From Micropterus salmoides (Eukaryota; Chordata; Actinopteri; Centrarchiformes; Centrarchidae), in NCBI RefSeq assembly GCF_014851395.1, contig NW_024043372.1:14181559-14245558 (forward strand): DNA of 64,000 bases, written 5' to 3'. Below are positions 46,601 to 55,051 of this stretch, piece after piece (the stretch's first letter is position 1; each line of letters starts with the position of its first letter). The notes under the pieces were generated by a model. It was not told the origin of the DNA. It worked only from the letters and a program-made list of their open reading frames with translations, and searched no databases. The position numbers were made by a program, and so were the translations under genes.

Positions 46601-49600
46601 CCAGCGTTTCTTGCTCTAGGATCGATACTCAGTCATTTGGAGTGAGTGTGTGTTTTATTTAAGTATCACACTATTACCAGGATGGTCTAATTACACTCAG
46701 TTGATAGGAACTACTTCTCCTTCCGCCTGTCAGTCATGCTTGTGCTACGGCTCTGTGATGGAGCTTCTTTGAAGTGACCCGCTGCAGCCCTTTACATTTC
46801 CCGCGATTGAATACTGACTATGGCTAACTGTAAAAGCAGTACACGTCACTATTTAAAACTATTTATTCATTAGTTATTAGTTTTAAGCAATAAATGTTAA
46901 AATGGCTTGCTATAAGCTGTTATGGTAATAATGACGGGCATAGGCTGCGTGTGTGCAACGGTTTATTTATGGCGTCAAAGGCCACTGGAAGCGGAAGTGT
47001 TTCAGCAGCGGAGCGTACAGCCTGCCCCAAGTTAAACACTTGTTTTTAATATGTCCTTTTTGTGCTTCTACTACATTCTTCACAGCTCTCTGTGGCCCGC
47101 TTTCGTTCCTCGTCTTGATGGGTGCATATAGCATCTACCACAGGGAGCATTTCAGAATAATAACATTTTGCTGCTGGATTTTGCAGACATGTTTAGATTT
47201 TGTTGATTTGGTGATTAGTGCTTGCTTTTACTATGATTAAGAAGGCTACATAGTTAAATTGTTTCTTTTCTGTCTAATCTAACATTGTTTATTGTTGATA
47301 TATGAAACAATAAACTTGGTTTAAATGACTTGGTAGCAGATGGGCCCTGTGATGAAGCCACGCCCCTGATAGTCTAGCTCCGCCCCCGGTTTAATCGCCC
47401 CTGGCGATAGAGGTACTGCAGAGCAGTGGACTGTTTCAAAAACAGCTGAAACACACCTACAGTAATTCTGTTCTTGTTACGTTTTCAGCTGCAGAACTCA
47501 GAGGTCTTTTGTTGAGAAGCTGTTGACAAACCCGAGCCCTCACCCCCCTCACTGCTGCATGATACAATATGTGCTTGAGTGAATATGACATCACTTTTAT
47601 TTCAGAGTGGGATATCCTGTGCCTGAGAAATCTCACACTCAACAACAATGACTACTGGCATCAAAGTAAATCTTGCAAAAAAGTGAATGTAGTTCTTTGG
47701 GGATACAGACTGTTAACATTTTAGAGAATGTAATGATTTCTGTTTTCAAATGAGAAACGACGATCATCATTTGAGCTGAATTAGTCGAATAATCAATGAG
47801 TCGGTTGGGAGAAAATTAAAACAGCAAGTATTTAGACTTTTTTATGTCATTAGTGATTGATTTTTCAAGCAAAAGTGCCAAACATTCACTGGTTCAGGCT
47901 TTTTAAATGTAAAGTTCTTCTGCCTTTCTTCAAATGATGGTTTTGGACTGTTAGAAAATTTTTTTTAATACATCACCTTGGGCTTTTCTATTTTGTGACA
48001 TTTTTTTTTAGAGACCACATGAGTCATCAACAGATCAAGAGAACTAAACTGGCTGATCCATCGATTATGAAAACAATGCTTTGTTACAACTTGCGATAAT
48101 TTCCAAGATTAATCGTTTGTTCCATAAAAATGCCACAAAATATTAAAAAATGACCACCACATACCCAATTGTCATATAATGTCTTCAAAATGACATGTAA
48201 CTAACTAACTGGCAAATTTGCACTTTTATGCATTTGGAACCAGTTAATTTTTTTGGCATTTTTACTTAAAATTGACTAATTGTTTCAGATCTAATCAAAT
48301 GTCCCTTAACTATTTTTCTCTCCCATCTGGATTCAAAGCAGATGGCAGGCCAGATCAAGCGAACTACACATGCTCCAGTCCCACTTTATCTCCACAGTAT
48401 GACACAAAGCTGCAGATGCAATATGAGTTCAATGAACATGGTGCAGTCTTGTCAAAGCTCAACCATACCTGCCTTCAGAATACGCGCCTGAAGTATATTC
48501 TGCCTTATTAGTTCATCAGGCATGTACTGTACAGTAGCATCTGCTGGACAGCTACTATAGAGTGCAGCAGGGAACTGTGACCTATCGGTAAAGACATGAT
48601 TGCCAGTGAACTAATGGATGTGTAATCGAATCATAGACATTAGGAAATGGAAAGTAATGGCCTGGATCCAAAATAAAAATGTCCTCTACTTTGTTGTCAA
48701 GCCACATGATTGGGAGCCATGTATCAAAGCGCTGTAGCTCACAATTAACTTATTATTAACCTTCAACATTTTGACATTCATATGAGGAAATGGTAAAAGG
48801 AAGCGGAGGAGGCGTTCGTAGAGACGAAATGACAAATAGGAGCAGAAAAGTAATCACTGAAATCAGTCTCAACCTTTCTGTCAACCTTTGTCTAAAATCT
48901 GTGCTTGCAACATAACATGGAGATTAGGGTTCATTGTAAGATAGAGGTAAAAATATCTAGATCATCATAACACTTTGTTGAGACTGCCTAAAAAAAGCTT
49001 TATTTGTTGTGAATGTATTGTTAGGACCTTGTGAACACATAGGGAGGCGTTTATGACATGGGTGACTTATGAGTCAGACATTAGCACTTCATGACAAATC
49101 ACTCAAATCACAAACACCAGATGCACGGAGCCCGGAAAAATTGCAGCCATGTTTCACAAAAGAAAAGTTTGTATAATGTGAATCCTGTTCAGTGAAGTGT
49201 GGGAAAGAACGGCATGTGGATCACAATGCATTGCCTTTCAGGTTGCGAATATATAGGAGCTTTTAAGACACAAAGTGGTGAAATGTAATAAAAGCCTTCT
49301 GATACTCGGACACAATATGAGATGTGACCTTTCAAGTGCATATCTGGCAAAACTGAATCAAAAGCAGAGCCTCCAACTCCTGCTTATGTGCAGTGACTAC
49401 AGAGCAAGGAAACAAACCAGAAATCCATCTTAGTCCTGGAGTTGCCTCTCACCATAATCAGATCATTGTTTGTCATTAGTCTTTGGAATATAGGGAAATC
49501 TTAGGATACCTAACCTGCATCAGCTGCACAGAAATAAAAGGTATTTGCTTTTAGTCTGAGAGTTTTAGAAGCATAGCTTGTCCCCATGAGACCCTGTAAC

Positions 49601-52600
49601 AGCCAAACAACCCACATTTTACTTAATAATCTAAAACCAACCAATTTGTTTCCTTCCTTTCCAAGGTTTTTACCCATTTGCAGTTTTCCAAGACTGTTTT
49701 TTTTAGCAGACACGCTTTAACATTCAGAGAAAGCAGCATTGCTGCTCACACAGAAAAGAGAAAAGCATTTGGCTGACAAACATCAAGATAACAGTGATAA
49801 GCTTGTTCGTGATTGTGAGGAACTGTGTGCGTCTGTTTCTCAGCGTGCACGCATATTTGCACGAGAATATGAATGAGCATGCTGACATGGGAGAGTGTGT
49901 GTACAGAATTTGCGTGCATGTGTACAGCCACCCCTGCTTGCCATCTGTGTGTATGTGTTGATAATGCAGTGACTGACTACAGGAGGCCGGTAGTCAGAGT
50001 TGCTGTGGTAACCAGGAGATAGTGCTGGCTGCATTGACTGAAGAGCAGCAGCAGCAGTGGGTGCCTGTGTTGACCTTGGGGAGTCAGGATCTTCATTGTA
50101 TTCTGTTGCTTTGAGGTTTGTGCTCAGTCTCAGCATGCTTCTTCATGTCTGTCTATCGAACGGCCTGCCTGCCTCACTCAATGTTGTTGACAGTGTTCGC
50201 GCAATTCCCAAACACATCCTAACAATTCAACAGGAGCTATGCGTTATTTCTGAAAAGTGCATCCTTTTAAGAGAGGCAAAAACCCCATCATAGCAAAAAC
50301 AAAACCTTAATATTTAAAGTTACTTAAAAATTTAGTAATTCAAGTGGAGCAATCCAAGCAGTATTAAAATCCTCTACACAGTGATAGTAAACGTTTGAAA
50401 CCTGCTGCTCAAATACATTTAGCATTAAGGGTGAGCAAATATTTGTGATGCCTAAGCAGTTTTTTTTCTGAGGAGATAAATCTGGTATTGAATTTGGCTC
50501 TTACACTGCTTAACACTGAGCCCTATACATTCAAAATGAGAACCATGGTATCTTCTTAACTTGTAAACAGAGAAATTTTATATTTAAATCGACCCCACCT
50601 GTGAGGAAAATCACTGAGAGAGACATCACCCTCTCCTGTTCTCACAGGGTGTAGAAATGTCACCGTCTCCCTCTTTGATAAATAATTCACAGACAGACGG
50701 CCCGAAACTGTTGAGATGGCCCTCGGCTATCATTCACATGACAATGTGACAAGGATGCACAAGCTGTTCCCTAAAGTTGCCAGGGAACCACTTTCCCCCC
50801 TCTCCATCAGAGCTGAGCACAAAAGGTGCAATGTGTTATGACAGTTACAAAAACACACACCTATGAAAGATTGTGTGGGTTTTACTTGGCATTGAATCAA
50901 CTCAGCTAAAAATATAGATATTCTCAATCTGTTATATGTAATTAATTTATGGTTGACAAATAAGACAATTAATGAGTAGATAATGAAGTGTGGCAGCTTA
51001 TTTTTCTGGTGTGGCCACTTTCTGTCACTGTACTTCATCTGTATGAGGAGGGAGTGTTGCAAAAGACATAAAAACATATTACACTATAAAACAATCCAAT
51101 GCATTACCACAAACATATAAATATACCACAGATTCGAATCAACACTCTTAAACCAGCCTAAAAAAGAATCTGAACATAATGGTAAGCTTCTCAAATCTCA
51201 CCAAAACCAATCTCACCTCAGGTCTTTTAGAAGTTGTTTTGGAGCTTTCGTGCACATCACAATATCACACAGTTGTCATCAGCAGATGAGAATCCAGAAC
51301 AGCTAGTAAATGGACCTTGAGGTGAGACTGTTTTGTCAACTGCTGTTTCCAAGGTCTAGAATGAACTTTGAACATCAATATTTAAGGCAAAAGATTCCTT
51401 TATAAATGTAGTATCAAAGGACATTATATTGTACGGGATTTTTCTGTTCACCTGTTGTTCTACACTTTTCAAAACACCTCTGACTAGGTCTCAGATAGCA
51501 GGTGTGAGTTAAATGTGTAGGTAGAGAGAGCTGAAAGCAAACTGTGAGTGTCAAAAGAGTAACTTGTTAAATAAAATGCGTATGGTTGGACAGCTTTATG
51601 GACTATTGTTACATCTGCACTGATTTAGATCTTTTATGTATAATGGATTCTGTCACTTGTACTTATGAACTCTACAGTTCCTCTCAGCTCCACAGAGTTT
51701 TTTTAGGGTCTGTCAGCTCATTGTTTTGGTGTTACGGCCTGCAACTTCACTGTTTTTAGTTTACTCTCACCGCTCTGATCAGCATAATGTTCAGACAGTG
51801 CAAGCAGCTGCTTTCACTGAAAAAGCTCTGATAAACTTACACTATGGGCTGACAAAGTTAGCGACTAGCTGGTGAACAAAGTGGAGCATATATTTAGCTC
51901 AGGAGTTTGTGGAGAGCAGAACTGAGCTAAAAGACCAATGAATATGGGACTATCTTTCATCAGATAGCCAGAAACATAACTACAAATGAATGCTAATGTT
52001 GTGCAATGTCTGCTGGATGTGTAAATAGGCAATAGTTTGCTCACTAGTAAGTTCACCATAACAACTTAATAAGATCATAATACGTCAATGTTGTGTTCAC
52101 AGCTCCGACACTTCATGTTCACAGCTATTGTTATCGATGGTTGAAATTTGATCTCCTATTATGCATAATTGTGGCCATTATGTAAACATCAAACATAGCT
52201 TTAAGTGTCTGGTCCGTTACTGATATCAGATAAAAATCAAAAACACAAATACATATCGAGGCCCCAAATCCACATAGACCATTGCACTGATTATCCAGAG
52301 AGGAAACACAGCGAATTAATAAACCTTCAGTTACACTTCCCAGTAGGATTTAAGAAAAATTTTTGAAAAAGCTGTCCATCAGAAGGGTGCACAGAAGGGA
52401 CAGAGGCTGACTGCATGTTCTCGCATTGATTTTGTAACTGAAATCAATGTCAGAGACCTGCAAGTGAGGAGATGCCTGCCTGATGAGAATTAAGCATGCA
52501 TAAAGAAGGATGGAGCAGCTGCATGGAGGGCAGGATGGATTGATGAGTCCAGTAGACCAAATTTATAGTTTCAAGAGGGATCCCGACAACATGGGGGGTT

Positions 52601-54588
52601 CCTGCACATAAGTCAATACATGCTGAAACCTACTGAAGGCACAGACTCGCCTTCCTCCTCCACACCTCACATCTCATGTGTGACTGATTCTATTGGTCTG
52701 ACTCATGCCGACAGCTCGTCTTGTCTGCCCTGAGGCCAAGTAGGGCATCATCGATTATCTATGCGCTAGCACATATCCCCAAAACTCAGACTTCGACATT
52801 ATGTTTATCTCTGAAATAGGCTGCCGTTGCTTGGTCACCCTTTGAAAGTGTTTCCTAAAGATGTTGGTAGGAAGAAATGTGTTAGACTGTGATAACTTGT
52901 TTTGTGGTTCCATTTAAATTGCATTTCAATTTGTGAAGAAAAAATCTGTTTGATGCATTATTTTGGGATACGGTTTGATGACACTTGAGATTGAGAGACT
53001 GAGGGCAAGCACTTTCAATACATTTCCCTCAAAACATACATTACCCTCAGTCATGCCTGCTGCAAACAAAACACAGATTTCCCAACATCAAACTGTGTTT
53101 CAAACACCAGAAGAAAATCTACTTAACTGAAAACAAATTTGGGTAATGAGGTGGGAGAGAGAGAGGAACGCTAGCTTTCACATTGTTCTCAAGGCGATGA
53201 TGGAGTGGAATCAATGGGGCTGCAGTCTACCAATGAGGCCAATGCTAAGTGTTTTCCATCACAGTGTCGGGGAGTGCATTAAAGCGTTGCTAAATGAATC
53301 AAAAGTCAAAATTAGTGGCAGGTTGGTCTCTCAGGACTGTATGCACATTTATCCAGCAGTGATGGATGACAAAAGGAGGGACGAGTTATCTCCAATGAAA
53401 TGATTTAACTTTTGACACTGTTTGTTGTGTCTGTGGGTTAAATAGTCAGACAAAAAGAGAGATGGGCTAAATGAGTTGTGAAGGAGTGAGAGAGGATGAG
53501 AAACAAAGAACAGATGCTTATGGAATAAAAATTGCTACTCCAACACCTCCAGTGTTGCCAAGTCAGTCAATTTAGAAAAACTACTGGAGGAATACAGCGA
53601 TCTTATGGAGATATATTGTGAGATGAAATCCAGTTAGCCTATGTAATATAAATCCCTGTAAACTCACTATGGAGTGCAGCACGGCTCACGTCCATATAGT
53701 AATATTAGCTATACCAGCATTGATATAGAGAGACTACTCTCAGGCATATAACCAAGAAACAGTACAGAGGACTGCTGCATTGTGTGCAGCCTGGTGACTG
53801 CATGTGCTCAAAGCAAGTTAATTAGTCTACACAGCAGCCAACACATAAAAAATAATGTCAGGCAGTTATCAGTTCACCTTCTGACTCATCCTGTAATTGA
53901 AAAAGCTGCATCAACCTGTTGGGAAGGGGTGGGGGAGTTAAAACGAAGAACTGAACTTTGGCGACACACTCACGGTGCTGAAATTGCGCGGCCCGCAGAG
54001 CTCTCCCTGGTACCGACAGTACAGCAGCATCTCCTCCAGCTGGTGTCCCAGCCGGTCCAGCAGCTGCCTCATGGACGGCTGGGACTCCCGCGGAGGAGGA
54101 AGAAAGTGGTTGAAGTCCAAAATCCGAGACAGCGGGGACCACGGGGGCTCTTCCCCCGCGCCCCCTCCACCGTCGCCCCGCAGAGGCGTGAGCGCTTCTC
54201 TCGCAGCGGGGGAGACCTGCCAGTTCCTCCCAAAAAGTCCCAACCACCTCCCCGCGCTGAATATGTCCGTTTTCTTCATGCGCCGCGGCAGCAGCAGGTT
54301 CTGGTTACAGATGGTGACAGCGGGGAAAACGAGTCGCTTGGCGTACACCATGTGCGCCTTGCTGTACACAGGCGAGGAGAGCAGGTACCGCACTCTGTTT
54401 GAGGACCAGGTGAAGAGCAGAGCCACAGCTGCCAGGAAAGCCAGCAGCCACGCAACTCTCCGGGGGTAGGACCCGCTGAGGAAGATGTGCCTCAAACCAT
54501 GCAAGGTGGTGTGCTTCAGGAAGAGCTTCCCGGCTTCGGCGAGGGAGCCCGGTTTCGGTTTCGATCCAGATGAGTCGCACTGGCACAT
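25601..54588 (-). CDS. asic1: Acid-sensing ion channel 1 (ASIC1, DEG/ENaC family), complete, 10 coding exons
   Basis: Subunit of a trimeric plasma-membrane sodium channel of neurons. Ten exons join in frame to 541 residues (human ASIC1a 528). Order: cytoplasmic N-terminus with HG gating motif (30-31, [10 protein letters not shown]), TM1 about 44-62, [12 protein letters not shown] after it, finger/thumb/palm ectodomain rich in cysteines ([15 protein letters not shown]; acidic-pocket [26 protein letters not shown]), TM2 about 451-473 with GAS filter at 461-463 ([18 protein letters not shown]), and a C-terminus ending EDFTC. Start ATG at 54,588 has A at -3; the upstream in-frame stop is at 54,835-54,837. 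Oddities: the mammalian proton-sensing His pair after TM1 is Pro-Val, and a Gly-rich insert lies at 138-146. Which teleost asic1 paralogue this is cannot be settled here. Confidence 0.96.
26437..26538 (-). CDS. asic1: asic1 coding exon 9 (residues 477-510), cytoplasmic tail
   Basis: 102 nt, phase 0. Acceptor TTTTCAG|GTG. It encodes [20 protein letters not shown] and [14 protein letters not shown]. The donor is CAT|GTCAGT, an uncommon +3 C site. Without splicing the frame continues 29 codons to a stop at 26,347-26,349. Confidence 0.93.
27190..27269 (-). CDS. asic1: asic1 coding exon 8 (residues 450-476), TM2 pore
   Basis: 80 nt. Acceptor TTTTCAG|GT, donor GAG|GTAAAA, phase 0. It encodes [20 protein letters not shown] then FDYLYE: the degenerin-site glycine region, the GAS selectivity filter and the rest of TM2. 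Confidence 0.96.
27606..27697 (-). CDS. asic1: asic1 coding exon 7 (residues 419-450)
   Basis: 92 nt. Acceptor GTTTACAG|TG, donor TTGG|GTAAGG, leaving phase 1. It encodes [20 protein letters not shown] and [10 protein letters not shown], leading into TM2. Confidence 0.95.
28425..30680. repeat. Older dispersed repeat split by a nested hAT element
   Basis: The left end GTGGTTGGCAACC (28,431) and right end TTGGGAATCACTGATCTAGG (complement CCTAGATCAGTGATTCCCAA) look like the AGTGGTTCCCAACC ends of a common fish hAT-type family. Next to the inner element, on both sides, are short subrepeats of the form CTAACTAATTCAACTGTTT / CTAACTACTTCAACTGTTTA. The middle (28,843-30,335) is a later insertion. 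Confidence 0.45.
28843..30335. mobile_element. hAT-like non-autonomous element, CAGAGGTGGGA / CAAGTC-rich, about 1.5 kb
   Basis: Left terminus CAGAGGTGGGATTAAGTCAC; right terminus complement CAGAGATGGGGGACTCAAGT. Flanks are CTTTTAGC (28,835-28,842) and CTTTTAGT (30,336-30,343), an 8-bp duplication with one mismatch. Both subterminal regions are dense in CAAGTC / AAGTCA. No transposase frame survives. This end sequence is known to me from many teleost genomes. Confidence 0.8.
31964..32117 (-). CDS. asic1: asic1 coding exon 6 (residues 368-419)
   Basis: 154 nt. Acceptor ATTTTTCAG|AC, donor ATAGC|GTAAGT, leaving phase 2. It encodes [20 protein letters not shown] and [18 protein letters not shown]. 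Confidence 0.95.
32635..32691 (-). CDS. asic1: asic1 coding exon 5 (residues 349-368)
   Basis: 57-nt micro-exon. Acceptor TGTCCTTAG|GA, donor TTGG|GTAAGG. It encodes [18 protein letters not shown], the thumb loop with the acidic-pocket partners. Confidence 0.95.
32692..33585. other. asic1 intron 4, nothing recognised
   Basis: About 0.9 kb of intron with no exon or repeat that I can support. The neighbouring introns 25,697-26,436, 26,539-27,189, 27,270-27,605 and 32,118-32,634 are likewise unremarkable, apart from GA-rich runs near 25,700-25,750 and 32,125-32,160. Confidence 0.55.
33586..33736 (-). CDS. asic1: asic1 coding exon 4 (residues 299-349)
   Basis: 151 nt. Acceptor CTCTCTCAG|CTG, donor CCTG|GTAGGA, leaving phase 1. 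It encodes [20 protein letters not shown] and a thumb segment with four cysteines, [20 protein letters not shown]. Confidence 0.95.
37965..38730 (+). repeat. Second copy of the TACTCAAGTA repeat, interrupted
   Basis: The left part (to about 38,257) shares AAGGTGGAGCTAGTTTTACT with the copy at 21,180. The right part (from about 38,546) has GCCTCTGAAATTGAGAGTAG and AATACTCAAGTACAATTACA. The middle is a different element (38,258-38,545). Confidence 0.55.
38258..38545 (+). mobile_element. CCAGTGGTTC-type element inserted in the repeat
   Basis: Starts CCAGTGGTTCTCTCC, then AATCTGAGGGGTCATGAGAT, GATTTATGGGAGAGGAG and CACACTGCTTTTTTCTGTGA, in the order of a familiar short fish DNA element. The right terminus is degenerate, so the boundary is approximate. 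Confidence 0.5.
40020..40462 (+). mobile_element. LINE-2-like remnant with RT motif and A/T-rich tail
   Basis: A reading frame at 40,082-40,114 gives [11 protein letters not shown], carrying the YADD catalytic motif of reverse transcriptases, followed by a stop. The 3' end has GAAAAGCTATACAAATGAAG and a short TTA run, typical of L2/Rex-type LINE tails. Frames are broken, so it is a dead fragment, about 180 bp from asic1 exon 3. Confidence 0.6.
40642..40769 (-). CDS. asic1: asic1 coding exon 3 (residues 256-298)
   Basis: 128 nt. Acceptor GTCTACAG|AC completes Asp256; donor CGG|GTACGT, phase 0. It encodes [20 protein letters not shown], including the acidic-pocket Asp-Glu pair, and ends [11 protein letters not shown]. 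Confidence 0.95.
42085..42345 (+). repeat. SINE-like dispersed fish repeat
   Basis: Contains ACTGTTGCCTCACAGCATGA, AATTTGCATGTTCTCCTTAT, GTCTGCCTGGGTTAACTCTG, CCCACAGTCCAAAGACATGC and AATTGCCTGTAGGTATGAAT, all in the order of one of the most abundant teleost repeats. Diverged and non-coding. Confidence 0.7.
43024..43550. mobile_element. Possible piggyBac-like non-autonomous fragment
   Basis: TTAACCTGCTGAAAACAGAC begins at a TTAA (43,024) and is followed by GCCCTCGGTACCGGGGGCAG. The GC-rich block (43,040-43,220) is unlike its AT-rich surroundings. No matching right end with TTAA was found, so class and right boundary are guesses. Confidence 0.25.
45522..46072 (+). mobile_element. Internally deleted Tc1-like transposon
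   Basis: The ends are near-perfect 41-bp inverted repeats: TACAGTCCCCTCCAAAAGTA on the left, and its mirror ending ACTTTTGGAGGGGACTGTA on the right, with TA at both outer edges. The interior keeps only the start of a transposase. The large middle part, including the catalytic domain, is gone, so it cannot encode an active enzyme. Confidence 0.92.
45882..46016 (+). pseudogene. Tc1 transposase N-terminal remnant
   Basis: An ATG-started frame of 44 codons begins [17 protein letters not shown], then [10 protein letters not shown], as in the first helix-turn-helix of Tc1-family transposases. After about 31 codons it leaves the family sequence at the deletion junction and ends in TGA at 46,014-46,016. 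The DDE catalytic domain is absent. It is antisense to asic1, in intron 2. Confidence 0.85.
46316..46466 (-). CDS. asic1: asic1 coding exon 2 (residues 206-255)
   Basis: 151 nt. Acceptor TTTTTCAG|ATA, donor ACTG|GTAAGC, leaving phase 1. It encodes [20 protein letters not shown] and [15 protein letters not shown]. Compared with the mammalian sequence I remember, [10 protein letters not shown] has one extra residue. Confidence 0.95.
46556..46720. repeat. Repeat end with palindrome ATCGATACT-AA-AGTATCGAT
   Basis: CCAGTGATGTGAGGATCGAT leads into a perfect 9-bp inverted repeat (46,571-46,590), with a further GATCGATACT about 30 bp on. This resembles the terminus of a fish DNA transposon family. 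The other end was not found. Confidence 0.4.
47735..48130. repeat. Longer copy of the ATTAATCGATTA-type repeat
   Basis: Contains GAATTAGTCGAATAATCAAT, GTGATTGATTTTTCAAGCAA, GTGCCAAACATTCACTGGTT, TTTTGGACTGTTAGAAAATT and CATCACCTTGGGCTTTTCTA, the typical internal order of this teleost family. It is the most complete of the copies in the window. Confidence 0.6.
51660..52135 (+). repeat. Dispersed fish repeat (CTAATGTTGTGCAATGTCTG type)
   Basis: Contains GGAGTTTGTGGAGAGCAGAA, AGATAGCCAGAAACATAACT, ATGAATGCTAATGTTGTGCA and CTGCTGGATGTGTAAATAGG, in an order familiar from many percomorph genomes. Unclassified and non-coding. Confidence 0.5.
53974..54588 (-). CDS. asic1: asic1 coding exon 1 (residues 1-205): N-terminus, TM1, finger
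   Basis: 615 nt, GC-rich. Donor AGCACC|GTGAGT, phase 0. It encodes [20 protein letters not shown], the HG motif, TM1 ([19 protein letters not shown]), then [10 protein letters not shown] and [19 protein letters not shown]. The segment after TM1 ([10 protein letters not shown], 71-80) differs from the mammalian one. A Gly/Pro-rich insert ([15 protein letters not shown]) lies at 136-150. The frame stays open upstream to 54,835 but has no ATG before 54,588. Confidence 0.93.
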
Positions 54589-54840
54589 TTTGGACGGAGG
54601 CTTGTGTTCGCTTTCAACATCTGTCCCGCTGTGGTCACAGTGAATGAGCCTCAACTCCTCTGCGCTCTCAGATGGCTGCTGTTTGCCACCGACTTTGGAG
54701 AGAGAGCGAGAGAGTGAAGCGCAGGCAGCTCTGCTTGGTCCTCTCAGGCACTGATCCGCAGCTTGTGCGGTGATGGGGGAGCATTTTGTCAGCAGCACAG
54801 CGCTCCCTGAGCTTGTCCGGGGGGGGCACCGAAGTTATTC
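53975..54840 (-). promoter_or_regulatory. GC-rich 5' region of asic1
   Basis: The coding exon and about 250 bp upstream are clearly GC-rich compared with flanking DNA. The promoter probably lies at or just above 54.8 kb. No TATA box or start site can be placed. Confidence 0.45.
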
Positions 54841-55002
54841 AGAATGATTTAATGCGCCACTGTGCAGCAACAGGAGTCCAGGGGCATATTTAATCAACAT
54901 TAGTCTCTGAAAATATAAAGAAATGCTACAGAGACAGTCATATTGTAATTACCCCAGCTTGATTCTCACTTTTTCATCTCTGTCTGTCCCTCCACCTTCA
55001 CT

Positions 55003-55003
<1 letters not shown>

Positions 55004-55049
<46 letters not shown>
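55004..55049. repeat. (CA)n microsatellite
   Basis: Uninterrupted CA dinucleotides, about 22 units, about 170 bp upstream of the GC-rich asic1 5' region. Confidence 0.95.

Positions 55050-55051
<2 letters not shown>

Larger units (their letters stand above)
46467..53973. other. asic1 intron 1 (7.5 kb)
   Basis: Contains a palindromic repeat end (46,556-46,720), a diverged repeat (47,735-48,130) and a dispersed repeat (51,660-52,135). I searched for an alternative ASIC1a-type first exon (HG motif plus TM1 followed by a donor) and saw none. Confidence 0.65.

Noticed and set aside
53782..54402. A 206-codon open frame on the plus strand
   Set aside because: It is antisense to asic1 exon 1. Its length comes from the high GC content of that exon; the product is Arg/Pro-rich and of no recognisable family.
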